From Methanothermococcus okinawensis (GTDB lineage: Archaea; AGJL01; Methanococci; Methanococcales; Methanococcaceae), in assembly GCA_015661555.1 (NCBI GenBank), contig DQVW01000067.1:1-8050 (forward strand): a stretch of DNA of 8,050 nt, in the 5' to 3' direction. Shown here in pieces: positions 1-5,802 of this stretch. Both the position numbers and the translations under genes were made by a program. Every line of letters begins with the position of its first letter. Position 1 is the first letter of the stretch. The notes beneath the pieces were generated by a model, which was not told where the DNA came from, did not search any database, and worked only from the letters and a program-made list of their open reading frames with translations.

Positions 1-140
1 TCAGCCTCTCTTCTTAACCTCTCTAACTCCTGTGGGTCTATGGCACCACTGTCCAGTAGTAATCTACCTACTGTTGTGGACTTACCTGCATCTACGTGTC
101 CTATAAATGCTACGTTTAGTACTGGCTTCTTCTTTGCCAT
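1..140 (-). CDS. tuf: Translation elongation factor EF-1 alpha (aEF1A), N-terminal 46 codons, 3' part off window
   Basis: This GTPase delivers aminoacyl-tRNA to the ribosomal A site in the cytoplasm. Translating the minus strand from the ATG at 140-138 gives a protein beginning MAKKKPVLNVAFIGHVDAGK, followed by the continuation typical of archaeal EF-1 alpha. The P-loop GHVDAGKS is at residues 14-21, and TTVGRLLLD follows directly. The frame is open to the left edge, so only 46 codons plus two bases are visible, and switch I, switch II and domains 2 and 3 are missing because of the window cut. The start is supported by a GAGGT Shine-Dalgarno site at 147-151, six nucleotides upstream. It lies 109 nt downstream of fusA in the same direction, the usual EF-2/EF-1 alpha order in methanococci. 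The family assignment is secure despite the short fragment. The symbol follows common archaeal usage (tuf or tef1A). Confidence 0.96.
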   Translation of the reverse strand, partial: MAKKKPVLNVAFIGHVDAGKSTTVGRLLLDSGAIDPQELERLRREA

Positions 141-249
141 GCTCCTACCTCATCTAGTTTTTATTTTTAATAAAAAATAAAATTTTAAAGGAGTGGAAAA
201 GATTGCTATTCCTATTATCATAAAGAGATATATATATTTTGTGGTGAAT
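141..249 (-). promoter_or_regulatory. fusA-EF-1 alpha intergenic region with two TATA-like elements and a U-tract
   Basis: This 109 nt AT-rich spacer separates the fusA stop from the EF-1 alpha start. Read on the minus strand, a long TA alternation lies at 228-239 and a second TATA-like TTTAAAATTTTA at about 178-189. With the usual archaeal spacing of roughly 25 nt from TATA to transcription start, they would give starts near 205 and 157, leaving leaders of about 65 or 17 nt. An oligo-U run (U6 at 172-177) could end fusA transcripts. The spacer is far longer than the 10-15 nt gaps among the ribosomal protein genes, which suggests EF-1 alpha has its own promoter. This is inferred from composition and spacing only. 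Confidence 0.45.
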
Positions 250-2433
250 TTACTCCACCTTCAATCCCTTTCTCTCCCTTATCTCCTTAATTACCTTCTC
301 CTGTAATTCACTAGGTACCTTTTCGAAACCTGCAAACTCTGTACTCCAGAGACATCTACCCTGGGTAGCACCTCTAATTGCACTGGCAAATCCAAACATC
401 TCTGCCACTGGTGTCTTTGCCTTTATAACTGTCATATCTCCCTCCTGCTCTATATCCAGTATCTGTCCCCTTCTGTTGCTTATCTCCCTCATTGCATTCC
501 CCATGTAATCCTGAGGTGTGTTGATATATACCATCTGCATAGGCTCTAGGAGTACAGGTTTTGCCTTTAACATGGCCTCCCTTATACCCCACTTAACAGC
601 AGGAATCAACTGGGATGGACCTCTGTGGATGGCGTCCTCGTGGAATACGGCATCTACAAGTTTAACCTTCACTCCGAGACACTTCTCACCAGCTAGAGGA
701 CCACTTTTCATAGCCTCCTTGAAACCCTCAATTAACAACTCCCTTGCCTCGTCTAGGTGGACGATACCTCTAGTCATGTTGATAAATACATTTCCTCCGT
801 ATATGGACATTACCCTCTTAGCCTCCTCCTTATCCATACCAGCCTCTACAAGTACCTTCTCTACCTCAGGCGGTGTCCTCTTCTTGAAGTCCTCGTCTTT
901 AATCTTACCCTCCTGATAGGCCTTAAGTACACCCTCCTCCAGGGGTTCCACTACGAAGTACAACTTGTTGTGTTTGTTAGGGGACTTACTCTCTATTACT
1001 GGAGATCTATCAGTTACAGTCTCTCTGTATACCACTATAGGCTCCCCAACCTCTACCTCGATACCTGCATCCCTCTCTATCTTAGTCTTGGTTATAATCT
1101 CTATGTGGAGCTCCCCCATACCACTTATCAGGTGCTCCCCAGTCTCCTCGTTGATCTCCACCCTAACTGTGTTGTCCTCCCTTGCTATCTGTCTAAGGAC
1201 CTCTATTAACTTTGGAAGGTCCTTGGTATTCTTAGCCTCTATAGCCACTGTAATAACAGGCTCACTGACGTGGGTTATAGACTCGAATGGTGGATCTATA
1301 ATACACTCTGGCTTACAGATAGTCTCCCCTGCACTAGCCTCCTTCAACCCAGAGATAGCACAGATGTTTCCAGCTGAGACACTTGGTACCTGTATCCTCT
1401 CTGGACCCATGAATATGGCAACCTGTTGAGCCCTTGCCTTCTGCTTTATACCTACCATGTAAAGTTCATCTCCCTGTTTCACCCTACCACTGAATAGTCT
1501 ACAGGCAGCAACTGCACCGGCGTGTTTATCCATTATAATCTTTGTTACAATACCTGCCAGAGGACCGTTGGGGTCACAGTTTATCATGGCCTTACCTATC
1601 TCCGAGTTAAGGTCTCCCTTCCAGATATTTGGAATTCTGTACTTCTGGGCAGTTGGTGGGTTTGGCAGGTGTTTAATTACCATGTCCAGAACTACTTCGT
1701 GAAGTGGAGCCTTCTCTGCAAGTTCCTTCTGTCTGTCCTCCTCACAGTACTTTATAATGTCCTTGAAGGTTACACCCCTCTTCTGCATGAAGGGTACAGA
1801 TATCGCCCAGTTGTAGTAGGCGGAACCAAAGGCTACACTACCGTCAGATACATTTACAAGCCACTTGTCCTTAAACTCCTCAGGAGCCATTTTAAGTATC
1901 AACTTGTTGATGTCGTTTATGATCTTTGCAAACCTGTTCATCAACTCCTCAGGTGTTAACTTCAACTCGTTTATCAGTCTATCTACTTTGTTTATAAAGA
2001 GGACAGGTTTAACCCTCTCCTTAAGTGCCTGTCTCAGTACAGTCTCAGTCTGAGGCATGACTCCCTCCACAGCACATACAACCACTATGGCCCCGTCTAT
2101 AGCCCTCATAGCCCTGGTAACGTCCCCTCCAAAATCTACGTGTCCTGGGGTATCTATGAGGTTTATCAGGTACTCCTTACCTTCGTACTCGTGAACCATG
2201 GAGACGTTAGCTGCATAGATGGTAATACCCCTTGCAGCCTCCTCCTCGTCAAAGTCCAGGGCCAGCTGCTCCCCTGCAAGTTCCTTGGAGATCATTCCTG
2301 CTCCAGCAAGTAAGTTGTCAGAGAGTGTAGTCTTACCGTGGTCTATGTGGGCACAGATACCGATATTTCTAATCCTGTCATGCATCTCCATTAACTTCTT
2401 AACCTTTTCAATCATCTTTGCTCTTCTACCCAT
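250..2433 (-). CDS. fusA: Translation elongation factor EF-2 (archaeal EF-G equivalent)
   Basis: This GTPase drives ribosomal translocation. The 727-residue protein is the normal length for archaeal EF-2 and appears complete. The G domain shows the P-loop AHIDHGKTT (28-36), RGITI (68-72, switch I), DTPGH (94-98), NKVD (148-151) and a G5-like FGSA (202-205). Domains II-V follow; the conserved SGMGELHIEI is at about 437-446. The diphthamide loop in domain IV reads HEDAIHRG (598-605), and His603 is the expected diphthamide-modified residue, the target of ADP-ribosylating toxins in archaea and eukaryotes. The C-terminal region has the conserved PVAEMFGF and the R-GATQGR-type segment (675-693). 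The ATG at 2433-2431 has a strong GGAGGA SD at 2438-2443. It lies 55 nt downstream of rps7 with a TATA-like element between them, so it may be transcribed both by read-through and from its own promoter. No intein or frameshift is visible. Confidence 0.98.
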   Translation of the reverse strand: MGRRAKMIEKVKKLMEMHDRIRNIGICAHIDHGKTTLSDNLLAGAGMISKELAGEQLALDFDEEEAARGITIYAANVSMVHEYEGKEYLINLIDTPGHVDFGGDVTRAMRAIDGAIVVVCAVEGVMPQTETVLRQALKERVKPVLFINKVDRLINELKLTPEELMNRFAKIINDINKLILKMAPEEFKDKWLVNVSDGSVAFGSAYYNWAISVPFMQKRGVTFKDIIKYCEEDRQKELAEKAPLHEVVLDMVIKHLPNPPTAQKYRIPNIWKGDLNSEIGKAMINCDPNGPLAGIVTKIIMDKHAGAVAACRLFSGRVKQGDELYMVGIKQKARAQQVAIFMGPERIQVPSVSAGNICAISGLKEASAGETICKPECIIDPPFESITHVSEPVITVAIEAKNTKDLPKLIEVLRQIAREDNTVRVEINEETGEHLISGMGELHIEIITKTKIERDAGIEVEVGEPIVVYRETVTDRSPVIESKSPNKHNKLYFVVEPLEEGVLKAYQEGKIKDEDFKKRTPPEVEKVLVEAGMDKEEAKRVMSIYGGNVFINMTRGIVHLDEARELLIEGFKEAMKSGPLAGEKCLGVKVKLVDAVFHEDAIHRGPSQLIPAVKWGIREAMLKAKPVLLEPMQMVYINTPQDYMGNAMREISNRRGQILDIEQEGDMTVIKAKTPVAEMFGFASAIRGATQGRCLWSTEFAGFEKVPSELQEKVIKEIRERKGLKVE

Positions 2434-2488
2434 AATCTCCTCCTTCTAGATTTTGTGATAGTTATAATAAAAAAAACCAGTATTTAAA
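2434..2488 (-). promoter_or_regulatory. rps7-fusA spacer: TATA-like box, U8 tract and fusA SD
   Basis: On the minus strand the rps7 stop codon is immediately followed by TTTAAATA (2481-2488), a reasonable methanogen TATA box. About 25 nt downstream puts a start near 2459 and a leader of about 25 nt before fusA. Between them lies an uninterrupted U8 run (2469-2476), 12 nt after the rps7 stop, of the kind associated with archaeal intrinsic termination. The spacer could therefore both attenuate rps7 transcripts and initiate fusA transcripts. The sequence elements are seen directly; their function is inferred. Confidence 0.4.
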
Positions 2489-3055
2489 TTATCTCGCAGA
2501 TTCTGCTACTCTCTCCTTCTCCTCCTTCTTTCTAACGGCGTAACTTCTCTGAATATCTCCCCTTGCAGCGTATATTATCTCCTCGGCTAAACACTGGGCA
2601 AAGGACTTCTTGTTTTTTCTTGCAGCGTACTGTGCCCCTAGGGCTATATTCCTCAGTGCTATGTCCAATCTCCTGGAAGGTGATACATCCACGGACTGTA
2701 GGAAGGTTATACCTCCATAGGATATCCTGGTGGTCTCCTCCCTTGGCCCTGCATTTTCAAGGGCGTCAACTAGCACCTGGACAGGGTTCTTCTTTGTCCT
2801 CTTCTCTATAATCTCAAAGGCCTCCTCAACTGTCTTAAGGGCCTTGTGTTTCTTACCTGTGTTCTGCTCCCTTCTCATAAGGTTGTTTGCAAGTCTCTCT
2901 ACAATGTTCATCTTGACTTTGTCAAACATCTTCTTGGTGTTTCTCCCTGCAGTATGAGGTACAATAATAGGTCTAATGTTTATATAGCTCCTAAGGCTCG
3001 GATCCCTAACAACAACTTCCGTGGTGTCCCATCTGTTGAAGAGTTTGATCTCCAC
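2489..3055 (-). CDS. rps7: Small ribosomal subunit protein uS7 (S7, archaeal type)
   Basis: S7 is a primary 16S rRNA binding protein of the 30S head that helps shape the E/P-site region. The 188-residue product has archaeal length. It contains the S7 signature from about residue 90 to 115 (NPVQVLVDALENAGPREET followed by TRISYGG), preceded by the conserved RREQNTGKKH (61-70), and ends with the basic ARGDIQRSYAVRKKEE region (163-179). The start is GTG (3055-3053), chosen because no ATG lies nearby and the product aligns with remembered homologues (MEIKLF...). A near-perfect GAGGTGAT SD sits at 3059-3066, three nucleotides upstream. Only 14 nt separate it from rps12, so the two are almost certainly co-transcribed and probably translationally coupled. 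No missing segments are apparent. Confidence 0.97.
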   Translation of the reverse strand: MEIKLFNRWDTTEVVVRDPSLRSYINIRPIIVPHTAGRNTKKMFDKVKMNIVERLANNLMRREQNTGKKHKALKTVEEAFEIIEKRTKKNPVQVLVDALENAGPREETTRISYGGITFLQSVDVSPSRRLDIALRNIALGAQYAARKNKKSFAQCLAEEIIYAARGDIQRSYAVRKKEEKERVAESAR

Positions 3056-3058
3056 CCT

Positions 3059-3066
3059 ATCACCTC
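3059..3066 (-). promoter_or_regulatory. Shine-Dalgarno site supporting the GTG start of rps7
   Basis: Minus-strand GAGGTGAT is complementary to the conserved 3' end of archaeal 16S rRNA and sits three nucleotides before GTG at 3055. It lies wholly within the 14 nt rps12-rps7 gap and decides the non-ATG start. Confidence 0.85.
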
Positions 3067-3069
3067 TAT

Positions 3070-3513
3070 TTATCTCTTAACCTTCTCCTGTCTACCTCTA
3101 ACAAGTTCCCTTAGGGAGTTCTTACCTACCATAACTACCTTGTATCTAACCCCTGGGATGTCCCCCTTAGCTCTACCCTTTGGACCTCCAATACCCTCGA
3201 TGATTACCTCGTCATGTTCATCTATGAAGTTTATAGCGTGGTTTCCTGGGGCAAAGGCTGTAACTACCCTTCCATTTTTGATCAACTGTACTTTAACACA
3301 CTTTCTAATTGCGGAGTTTGGCTGCTTTGCCTCCAACCCAACCTTCTCAATAACTATACCCCTTGCCATAGGGGCCCCCTCAAGGGGGTCGTACTTCTCC
3401 TTTAACCTTAAGACCCTTCTTACATACTTGTAGTCATGCCATCTACACTTCTTTCTCTTTAGTACTAACTTTCTCCCTGCAAATTCTCCTCTTGGAGCTT
3501 TACTTCCAGGCAT
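3070..3513 (-). CDS. rps12: Small ribosomal subunit protein uS12 (S12, archaeal type)
   Basis: S12 lies at the decoding centre of the 30S subunit and affects translational accuracy. The 147-residue length is typical of archaeal/eukaryotic uS12 (called S23 in eukaryotes). Conserved blocks are KQPNSAIRKC (63-72), APGNHAINFIDEHDEV (88-103), GIGGPKGRAKGDIPGVRYKV (107-126) and the basic C-terminus. The PNSA and DIPGVRYK loops are those that approach the decoding site in the family. The ATG at 3513-3511 has a perfect GGAGGTGAT SD at 3519-3527, five nucleotides upstream and directly after the nusA TAA stop. It is 14 nt from nusA and 14 nt from rps7, in the middle of a tight co-transcribed set. No resistance-type substitutions can be judged from this sequence alone. 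Confidence 0.98.
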   Translation of the reverse strand: MPGSKAPRGEFAGRKLVLKRKKCRWHDYKYVRRVLRLKEKYDPLEGAPMARGIVIEKVGLEAKQPNSAIRKCVKVQLIKNGRVVTAFAPGNHAINFIDEHDEVIIEGIGGPKGRAKGDIPGVRYKVVMVGKNSLRELVRGRQEKVKR

Positions 3514-3518
3514 GTATT

Positions 3519-3528
3519 ATCACCTCCT
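3519..3528 (-). promoter_or_regulatory. Full-length Shine-Dalgarno of rps12 fused to the nusA stop codon
   Basis: The minus strand reads AGGAGGTGAT, whose first A is the last base of the nusA TAA stop. This is the longest SD match in the window and sits five nucleotides before the rps12 ATG, an arrangement favouring termination-reinitiation coupling. Confidence 0.85.
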
Positions 3529-4073
3529 TACTGGTTTTCCTCCTGATTAGATTTATCAGGTGTTTCCTCCTTTGTTTTAGGTTTCTTAACAACATCCTTT
3601 GCAGGCCCTCTTTTAAATTTCCTCTGTGGCATCCTGGATTTTCTGAAACCAGAGACCACCCTAATACTCTTTGCATCGGAGAGCCTACTCATTATAGTTA
3701 CTGCTCTATTTATATTTTTCCCCCCCTCTCCTATAATAGCCCTCTTAAGCTTTGGATCCACCTTGATATAAACCACCAACTTACCGTTCTGTTTCTTTAC
3801 CCATACATCCTCCAACTTCAGAGGCTCAAAGATATTCCTTACAAACTTCTTTAAATCCTTGGAGTACTCTACAATATCCACCTTCTTGTTAAACTTCTCC
3901 ATGGCAGCTTTAACGTTCTCCCCTCCCCTTCCAATTGCCGCTCCCATGTTACCCTCCTTGACAACGAAGACTATCCTCTCGTCGTCAGATACACAGTCGA
4001 TTACCTCTGCCCCTGTTAACTTTTCAAAGAAGTTGATCTTCATTATATCATCTGTTGTCAACTTAACCTTCAT
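3528..4073 (-). CDS. nusA: Archaeal NusA-like transcription factor (two KH domains)
   Basis: The archaeal NusA homologue keeps only the RNA-binding KH pair of bacterial NusA, without the N-terminal polymerase-binding and S1 domains. Counting from the second of two consecutive start codons gives 181 residues. KH1 carries its GXXG loop as IGRGG (47-51) and KH2 as IGEGG (114-118), each in the normal hydrophobic context. Residues from about 146 on form a highly basic then acidic low-complexity tail (KSRMPQRKFKRG, then KTKEETPDKSNQEENQ), probably disordered. A TTG at 4076-4074 is in frame one codon earlier, but the GGTGAT SD at 4079-4084 is five nucleotides from the ATG, matching the spacing in rps12, so the ATG is preferred. 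Its position between rpl30e and rps12 is the standard archaeal order. Its biochemical role in archaea is less settled than in bacteria; elongation/termination or rRNA-related RNA binding is inferred from family. Confidence 0.95.
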   Translation of the reverse strand: MKVKLTTDDIMKINFFEKLTGAEVIDCVSDDERIVFVVKEGNMGAAIGRGGENVKAAMEKFNKKVDIVEYSKDLKKFVRNIFEPLKLEDVWVKKQNGKLVVYIKVDPKLKRAIIGEGGKNINRAVTIMSRLSDAKSIRVVSGFRKSRMPQRKFKRGPAKDVVKKPKTKEETPDKSNQEENQ

Positions 4074-4078
4074 CAACT

Positions 4079-4085
4079 ATCACCT
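4079..4085 (-). promoter_or_regulatory. Shine-Dalgarno of nusA overlapping the rpl30e stop
   Basis: Minus-strand AGGTGAT begins with the final A of the rpl30e TAA stop and is five nucleotides from the ATG at 4073, but only two from the alternative TTG at 4076. The spacing favours the ATG and suggests coupled translation of rpl30e and nusA. Confidence 0.75.
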
Positions 4086-4390
4086 TATCCCTCACTTTTA
4101 ACCATATCTAAAATGTCAGAGTTTCCAGGATCCAGTATCACCATCACAGAAACAGGGAAGGGTTTTCCACAGATGGCCCCTAACTCCAGGGAGTTTACAT
4201 CGTGGATATAAACAGGGATGTTGGACAACTTGGCGTAGTACTTAACATCCTCTATTATGTCCTCCTTACAGTTCCCAGCTACAATTACCAACTTACCCTT
4301 TCCATGCTTGATAGATCTAATAGCCTGCCTAGAACCTAGAACTACCTCTCCAGTATCAACGGCAGTTCTTATAGCCTTGTTGATGTCCAT
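4085..4390 (-). CDS. rpl30e: Large ribosomal subunit protein eL30 (L30e)
   Basis: L30e is a small archaeal/eukaryotic 50S protein of the L7Ae/L30e/S12e RNA-binding fold, which recognises kink-turn-like RNA. The 101-residue length fits the family. The protein begins MDINKAIRTAVDTGEVVLGS, continues with the conserved KLVIVAGNC segment (33-41), then DVKYYAKLSNIPVY (48-61), and the LGAICGKPFPVSVMVILDPG region (70-89). The ATG at 4390-4388 has a GAGGAGGT SD at 4399-4406 with eight nucleotides spacing. It is the first gene of a compact rpl30e-nusA-rps12-rps7 set, and a 113 nt AT-rich gap with U-tracts and TATA-like sequences separates it from rpoA2. In other methanococci it follows rpoA2 directly, as here. 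The assignment is confident, and no unusual residues were noticed. Confidence 0.96.
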   Translation of the reverse strand: MDINKAIRTAVDTGEVVLGSRQAIRSIKHGKGKLVIVAGNCKEDIIEDVKYYAKLSNIPVYIHDVNSLELGAICGKPFPVSVMVILDPGNSDILDMVKSEG

Positions 4391-4406
4391 ACTCCCTTAC
4401 CTCCTC

Positions 4407-4442
4407 ATCTTGATAGATTTTGATAAAATAGTTTTTAAAAAC
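4407..4442 (-). promoter_or_regulatory. Candidate promoter of the rpl30e-nusA-rps12-rps7 set
   Basis: A perfect 12 bp palindrome GTTTTTAAAAAC (4431-4442) is a plausible TATA-like element on the minus strand. A start about 25 nt downstream, near 4411, would leave a leader of roughly 20 nt containing the rpl30e SD. A second AT-rich TATA-like stretch lies at about 4490-4502 beside the rpoA2 stop and is an alternative. The inference rests on sequence and spacing only. Confidence 0.4.
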
Positions 4443-4444
4443 AG

Positions 4445-4472
4445 AAAAAACAGAAAAAGAGTTGGGAAAAAA
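4445..4472 (-). terminator. Candidate oligo-U terminator after rpoA2
   Basis: Read on the minus strand, the RNA would contain U6 (4467-4472), U5 (4454-4458) and U6 (4445-4450) in quick succession, separated by short C/G-containing bridges, about 30-60 nt beyond the rpoA2 stop. Clustered U-tracts without a required hairpin are the known archaeal intrinsic termination signal. Whether termination is complete or partial here cannot be judged. Confidence 0.5.
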
Positions 4473-4503
4473 TAATCAATATCCCTATTATTTATTTAAA
4501 TAT

Positions 4504-5676
4504 TTATACTTTTTGCCTCTCCTTATCCCTACCCTCTTCGTAATCCCTATCTATGTAAACATCCACACATCCAGTTCCAACAGATACAGGTTTTCCAACG
4601 ATAATATTCTCTATGACACCGTTTAACTTATCCTCCTCTCCCCTCTCGGCAGCTTTGTAGAGGTGCTTTACAGTTTCCTCGAATGCCGCCCTTGCAAGAA
4701 CTGAGGCCTTCTCTCCACAGATACCATGTCTACCTATAGGTTTTACCACACCATCTGCAGTCATAATATCGGCAACTAGCATAAGGTGCCTGATATCCAC
4801 TGTAAGTCCCTGCTGATTTAGAGTCTCCCTCATCTCGTTGATAATGGCATTCCTTGCAGCCTCTATACCTAGTACCTCCTGGATCTCTATAATGTTGTTT
4901 GTAGTAGTTCTGGTGGTATCTACACCCTCAACTTTAAATACCTCCCTTAGGTTGGAACCTTCACTGTATAGGACGTACTCCCCTGTGGTGTCGTCCCTTC
5001 TTATAATTATCCTGGAGATGTTTGGTACCCCCTTGAGATGTATGGACTTGACCTTGGGGATCCTCTTACTGAGGGCCCTTAGTGAGGGGGACTTAATTAT
5101 CAACTTGAGTATATTTCCCTCCACCTCTATCTTCAACTTCATCTTCTTTTTAATGGCGTTGACCACGTCATCCACTGTGATATCCCTTTTACCCATCTTC
5201 TCCTCATCTAGAATTACATTTATACAGTTGTTAACTAGATCGATGCTTATATCTTTAGCAATGTCCTCAACTGTTATACTCTCTATATTCCTTGCAACCT
5301 CTTCGGCCTTTTTTCTGTCGTACCTGTAATCCTCAGTTAGATAGATAGTCATGATAGGGGTTGAGGGTTCCTTCCTGGCATCTACAATCTCTATCATCCT
5401 TGGGAGACCTAGGGTAACGTTAAGTTCTGCAACCCCTGCATAGTGGAAGGTTCTCATGGTCATCTGGGTACTTGGCTCCCCTATGGACTGGGCGGCCACA
5501 ATACCTACAGCCTCGTTAGGTTCCACAAGTGTTTTTCTATAGGCCTCCTCAGTCTCAGCTATAATCTCATCTATAATTTCCTCGTCTGTGATATTCTCCT
5601 TTTTAATCTTCTCCATTAATTCCTTTCGTATTGAAAGAGGTAGTATAGTTTTCTCCAGTTTTTTTTCTAAATCCAT
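4504..5676 (-). CDS. rpoA2: DNA-directed RNA polymerase subunit A'' (Rpo1C)
   Basis: This is the C-terminal part of the split archaeal largest RNA polymerase subunit, corresponding to the end of bacterial beta-prime/eukaryotic RPB1. It is 390 residues, a normal uninterrupted length. The segment VGIVAAQSIGEPSTQMTMRT (57-76) followed by FHYAGVAELNVTLGLPR (77-93) is the trigger-loop region that contacts incoming NTP in the active centre. Further family blocks are GIEAARNAIINEM (270-282), IGRHGICGEKASVLARAAFE (314-333) and GVIENIIVGKPVSVGTG (353-369), which contribute to the clamp and jaw side. The ATG at 5676-5674 has a GGTGA SD at 5683-5687. No intein is present, although Methanocaldococcus jannaschii is known to carry one in A''. 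Unusually, the gene encoding A' does not lie upstream; instead a divergent operon starts 126 nt away, so A'' must have its own promoter here. Confidence 0.98.
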   Translation of the reverse strand: MDLEKKLEKTILPLSIRKELMEKIKKENITDEEIIDEIIAETEEAYRKTLVEPNEAVGIVAAQSIGEPSTQMTMRTFHYAGVAELNVTLGLPRMIEIVDARKEPSTPIMTIYLTEDYRYDRKKAEEVARNIESITVEDIAKDISIDLVNNCINVILDEEKMGKRDITVDDVVNAIKKKMKLKIEVEGNILKLIIKSPSLRALSKRIPKVKSIHLKGVPNISRIIIRRDDTTGEYVLYSEGSNLREVFKVEGVDTTRTTTNNIIEIQEVLGIEAARNAIINEMRETLNQQGLTVDIRHLMLVADIMTADGVVKPIGRHGICGEKASVLARAAFEETVKHLYKAAERGEEDKLNGVIENIIVGKPVSVGTGCVDVYIDRDYEEGRDKERQKV

Positions 5677-5802
5677 TCTCTTTCACCGTAATTTAAGGAT
5701 AACCTCTAAAAAAATAGTGGCCAGTTGTTGCTTTCTATCTTTGCCATATTGATATATAATACTTTCTGTTACCAGGGAATAAAGGGTCTTTCAGGTGTCC
5801 CA
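5677..5802. promoter_or_regulatory. Divergent intergenic promoter region between rpoA2 and the zinc-ribbon/nadM/pheT operon
   Basis: This 126 nt region separates two head-to-head transcription units. The best TATA-like sequence, GATATATAAT at 5751-5760, reads acceptably on both strands (ATTATATATC on the minus). Rightward, a start near 5780 would give a leader of about 23 nt before the ATG at 5803. Leftward, a start near 5730 would give a leader of about 54 nt before rpoA2. A minus-strand T-run (5708-5714) inside CTATTTTTTTAG is a weaker alternative TATA for rpoA2. I saw no clear operator; AAAG-GGT-CTTT at 5781-5791 is a tiny inverted repeat of doubtful meaning. Confidence 0.55.

Noticed and set aside
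518..1959. Several long open frames on the plus strand opposite fusA (up to about 150 codons)
   Set aside because: They lie antisense to a clearly conserved EF-2, have low-complexity Leu/Ser/Thr-rich translations and no SD or promoter, and arise from the purine-rich coding strand.
2846..3433. 195-codon plus-strand frame across the rps7-rps12 region
   Set aside because: It is antisense to two certain ribosomal protein genes and crosses both of them. No SD precedes it and no recognisable domain is present.
5781..5791. AAAG-GGT-CTTT inverted repeat in the leader of the zinc-ribbon gene as a possible operator
   Set aside because: Four-base arms are expected by chance, and it does not match the GGAA-N6-TTCC NrpR operator or any other archaeal operator I know.
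5725..5802. N-terminal extension of the zinc-ribbon gene to a TTG at 5725, giving a hydrophobic, membrane-segment-like leader
   Set aside because: The extension would translate the TATA-like box and its flanks, no SD precedes 5725, and the ATG at 5803 has an SD with normal spacing. The hydrophobic look comes from AT-rich promoter DNA.
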